This document shows positions 6,126 to 7,568 of a stretch of DNA of 7,568 nucleotides, one piece after another. Origin of the DNA: Chloroflexota bacterium (GTDB lineage Bacteria > Chloroflexota > Anaerolineae > UBA1429). Every line of letters starts with the position of its first letter. Positions within the stretch are counted from its first letter, which is position 1. Under the pieces are notes generated by a model, which saw only the letters and a list, made by a program, of their open reading frames with translations, was not told the origin of the DNA and searched no databases. The stretch is from positions 1-7,568 of the forward strand of contig JAAZBY010000446.1 in assembly GCA_012513595.1 (NCBI GenBank). The letters run 5' to 3'. The translations under genes were made by a program, and so were the position numbers.

Positions 6126-7568
6126 TCAGGGCACGGCGGGCGGCCGGGCGGGGCTGCCCGGCTGCTCATACGCGAGGAGGGGGGCCGCGTCACCGGTCAG
6201 ATCCTGACCGGGCGGCGTCCAGCGGCCAGCCAGAAGGGCCATCTCGCACAGAGCGTGGGCCAGGTCGTCGCCCAGGACCTCGGGCCGGAAGCGCCAGGTC
6301 CAGTTGGCATGGGGGCGCCCGGGGCAGTTCAGGCGCGCCTCCGAGCCGAGCCCCAGGACGTCCTGCAGCGGGTAGATGGCCATATTGGCCACCGAGTTGC
6401 ACGCCAGGCGCACAAAGGCCCAGTGCAGCGCCTTGCCGCTGCTGCCGGTGTACACGCGGGCGCGATGCTGCACATCGTGCTCCTGCTCGGCGTACCAGCC
6501 CTGGGCCGTGTCGTTATCGTGGGTGCCGGTGTAGGCCACCGAGTCGGGCGTGTAGTTGTGGGGCAGGTGGGGGTTGGCCGCATCCCCGTGAAAGCCAAAC
6601 TGCAACACGCGCATGCCGGGCAGGCCGAGAGCCTGTCGCAGGGCAACCACGTCCGCCGAGATGAGCCCCAGGTCCTCGGCGATGATGGGCAGCTCGCCAA
6701 AGCGCTCACTTACGGCACCAAAAAACGCCTCCCCGGGCCCCTGCACCCAACGCCCGTTGATGGCCGTCGTCTCAGTGGCGGGCACCTCCCAATAGCCGCT
6801 GAACCCGCGGAAATGGTCGATGCGCACCACGTCCACCTGCGCCAGAGTGCGCTGCAGCCGCTCCAACCACCACTTGTAGCCCCGCTCGCGCATCACGTCC
6901 CAGCGATAGAGGGGGTTGCCCCACAGCTGGCCGGTGGCGGAGAAATAGTCGGGCGGCACCCCGGCCACGACCGTGGGCCGGCCACCCGCGTCAAGGGCGT
7001 ATAGATCCTGGTGCGCCCAGACGTCGGCGCTGTCATGCCCGACAAAGATGGGCATGTCCCCCATGATCGTCACCCCGCGCTCGGCGGCATAGGCTCGCAC
7101 GCGCCGCCACTGGGCATCGAACAGGAACTGCAGGTAGCGGCGGTAGCCCACCTCGCCCGCCAGCCGCTGGCGCCAGTCGCTGACCGCCTCTGGCTGATAC
7201 AGGGCGATCGCCTCGGGCCAGTCCACCCAGGACGCCCAGCCAAAGTGGAGCTTCAGGGCCATAAAGAGGGCGAAATCGTCCAGCCAGGTGGCGTTCTCTT
7301 CGCAGAAGGCCAGATAGTCGGAACGCGCTACCAGCGTGCCATCGCGCAGAAAGCGCGCGTGTGAGCGGCGCAGCACGCGGTCCTTGTGGGCGATGACGGC
7401 CCCATAGTCCACCGCATCGGGAGCGAAGAAGGGACGATCGGCCAAGTCCTCGGGGGCCAGCAAGCCTTCGGCGAGGAGTTCCTCCAGGCTGATGAGCAGC
7501 GGATTACCGGCAAACGCAGAGAAGGGCTGGTACGGAGAGTCGCCGTACCCGGTGGGCCCCAGCGGCAG
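6126..7568 (-). CDS. malQ: 4-alpha-glucanotransferase (amylomaltase, GH77), 5' end outside window
   Basis: Amylomaltase moves alpha-1,4-glucan segments between maltodextrins, releasing glucose, in cytoplasmic maltose/glycogen metabolism. The 480 visible codons reach the window edge without a start. The first residues L-P-L-G-P-T-G-Y-G-D-S-P-Y-Q are the conserved block found about 45 residues into GH77 proteins, so only a short N-terminus is missing; a TTG at 7463 is internal. The three catalytic carboxylates are visible: nucleophile Asp in V-R-I-D-H-F-R-G-F (codon 6818-6816), acid/base Glu in I-I-A-E-D-L-G (6677-6675) and Asp in G-T-H-D-N-D-T (6518-6516). The substrate loop G-Y-W-E-V-P-A and the late N-C-P-G...N-W-T-W-R-F block are also present. 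After the usual end of the family there is a tail of about 30 residues, rich in Pro, Ala and Gly, with no recognisable domain. It is the upstream gene of a pair with the DUF4037 gene; the promoter lies beyond the window. Confidence 0.97.
   Translation of the reverse strand: MPLGPTGYGDSPYQPFSAFAGNPLLISLEELLAEGLLAPEDLADRPFFAPDAVDYGAVIAHKDRVLRRSHARFLRDGTLVARSDYLAFCEENATWLDDFALFMALKLHFGWASWVDWPEAIALYQPEAVSDWRQRLAGEVGYRRYLQFLFDAQWRRVRAYAAERGVTIMGDMPIFVGHDSADVWAHQDLYALDAGGRPTVVAGVPPDYFSATGQLWGNPLYRWDVMRERGYKWWLERLQRTLAQVDVVRIDHFRGFSGYWEVPATETTAINGRWVQGPGEAFFGAVSERFGELPIIAEDLGLISADVVALRQALGLPGMRVLQFGFHGDAANPHLPHNYTPDSVAYTGTHDNDTAQGWYAEQEHDVQHRARVYTGSSGKALHWAFVRLACNSVANMAIYPLQDVLGLGSEARLNCPGRPHANWTWRFRPEVLGDDLAHALCEMALLAGRWTPPGQDLTGDAAPLLAYEQPGSPARPPAVP

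Noticed and set aside
6255..7004. 249-codon plus-strand open frame inside malQ
   Set aside because: It is the complement of conserved GH77 catalytic blocks with no independent evidence of coding.

Overview
The window is GC-rich bacterial DNA, dense with genes and with strong G/C bias at third codon positions. It has six protein-coding genes in three convergent or divergent blocks and no RNA genes, insertion sequences or CRISPR array that I can see. A secreted-protein tail behind a Thr/Pro/Ala-rich linker, a glucanotransferase, a GAF/PAS histidine kinase and a receiver-MinD/CpaE-type ATPase fusion together resemble a Chloroflexota genome (Anaerolineae-like). This assignment is an inference from style and gene content, not from a marker gene.

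Layout: (1) Positions 2-475, plus strand: the 3' end of a gene for an extracellular protein with a carboxypeptidase-regulatory-like beta-sandwich. (2) Positions 498-1865, minus strand: a PHP-superfamily hydrolase, convergent with gene 1 across a 22-nt gap that holds a small GC hairpin. (3) Positions 1866-2186: a divergent control region of about 320 bp. It has a predicted minus-strand promoter for the PHP gene (TTGCCG-N17-TATAGT), a predicted plus-strand promoter for the signalling genes (TTGAAG-N17-TATAAT), a GC hairpin just downstream of each predicted transcription start, and a possible five-codon minigene next to the kinase start. (4) Positions 2187-4928, plus strand: a two-gene signalling operon. 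It encodes a soluble GAF-PAS histidine kinase and, 42 nt later, a receiver domain fused to a CpaE/TadZ-type ParA/MinD-like ATPase. A strong hairpin terminator follows. (5) Positions 5032-7568, minus strand: 4-alpha-glucanotransferase malQ (its 5' end lies outside the window), followed 17 nt later by a DUF4037 nucleotidyltransferase-like gene with a good ribosome binding site.

The signalling pair is the most coherent system here. A cytoplasmic sensor should phosphorylate a receiver whose output is a P-loop ATPase with altered motifs rather than a DNA-binding domain, so the response is more likely positional or assembly-related (pilus, pole, secretion) than transcriptional. The second notable association is an uncharacterised nucleotidyltransferase-fold protein co-transcribed with a maltodextrin/glycogen enzyme. 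No unmistakably new defence or mobile system is visible.
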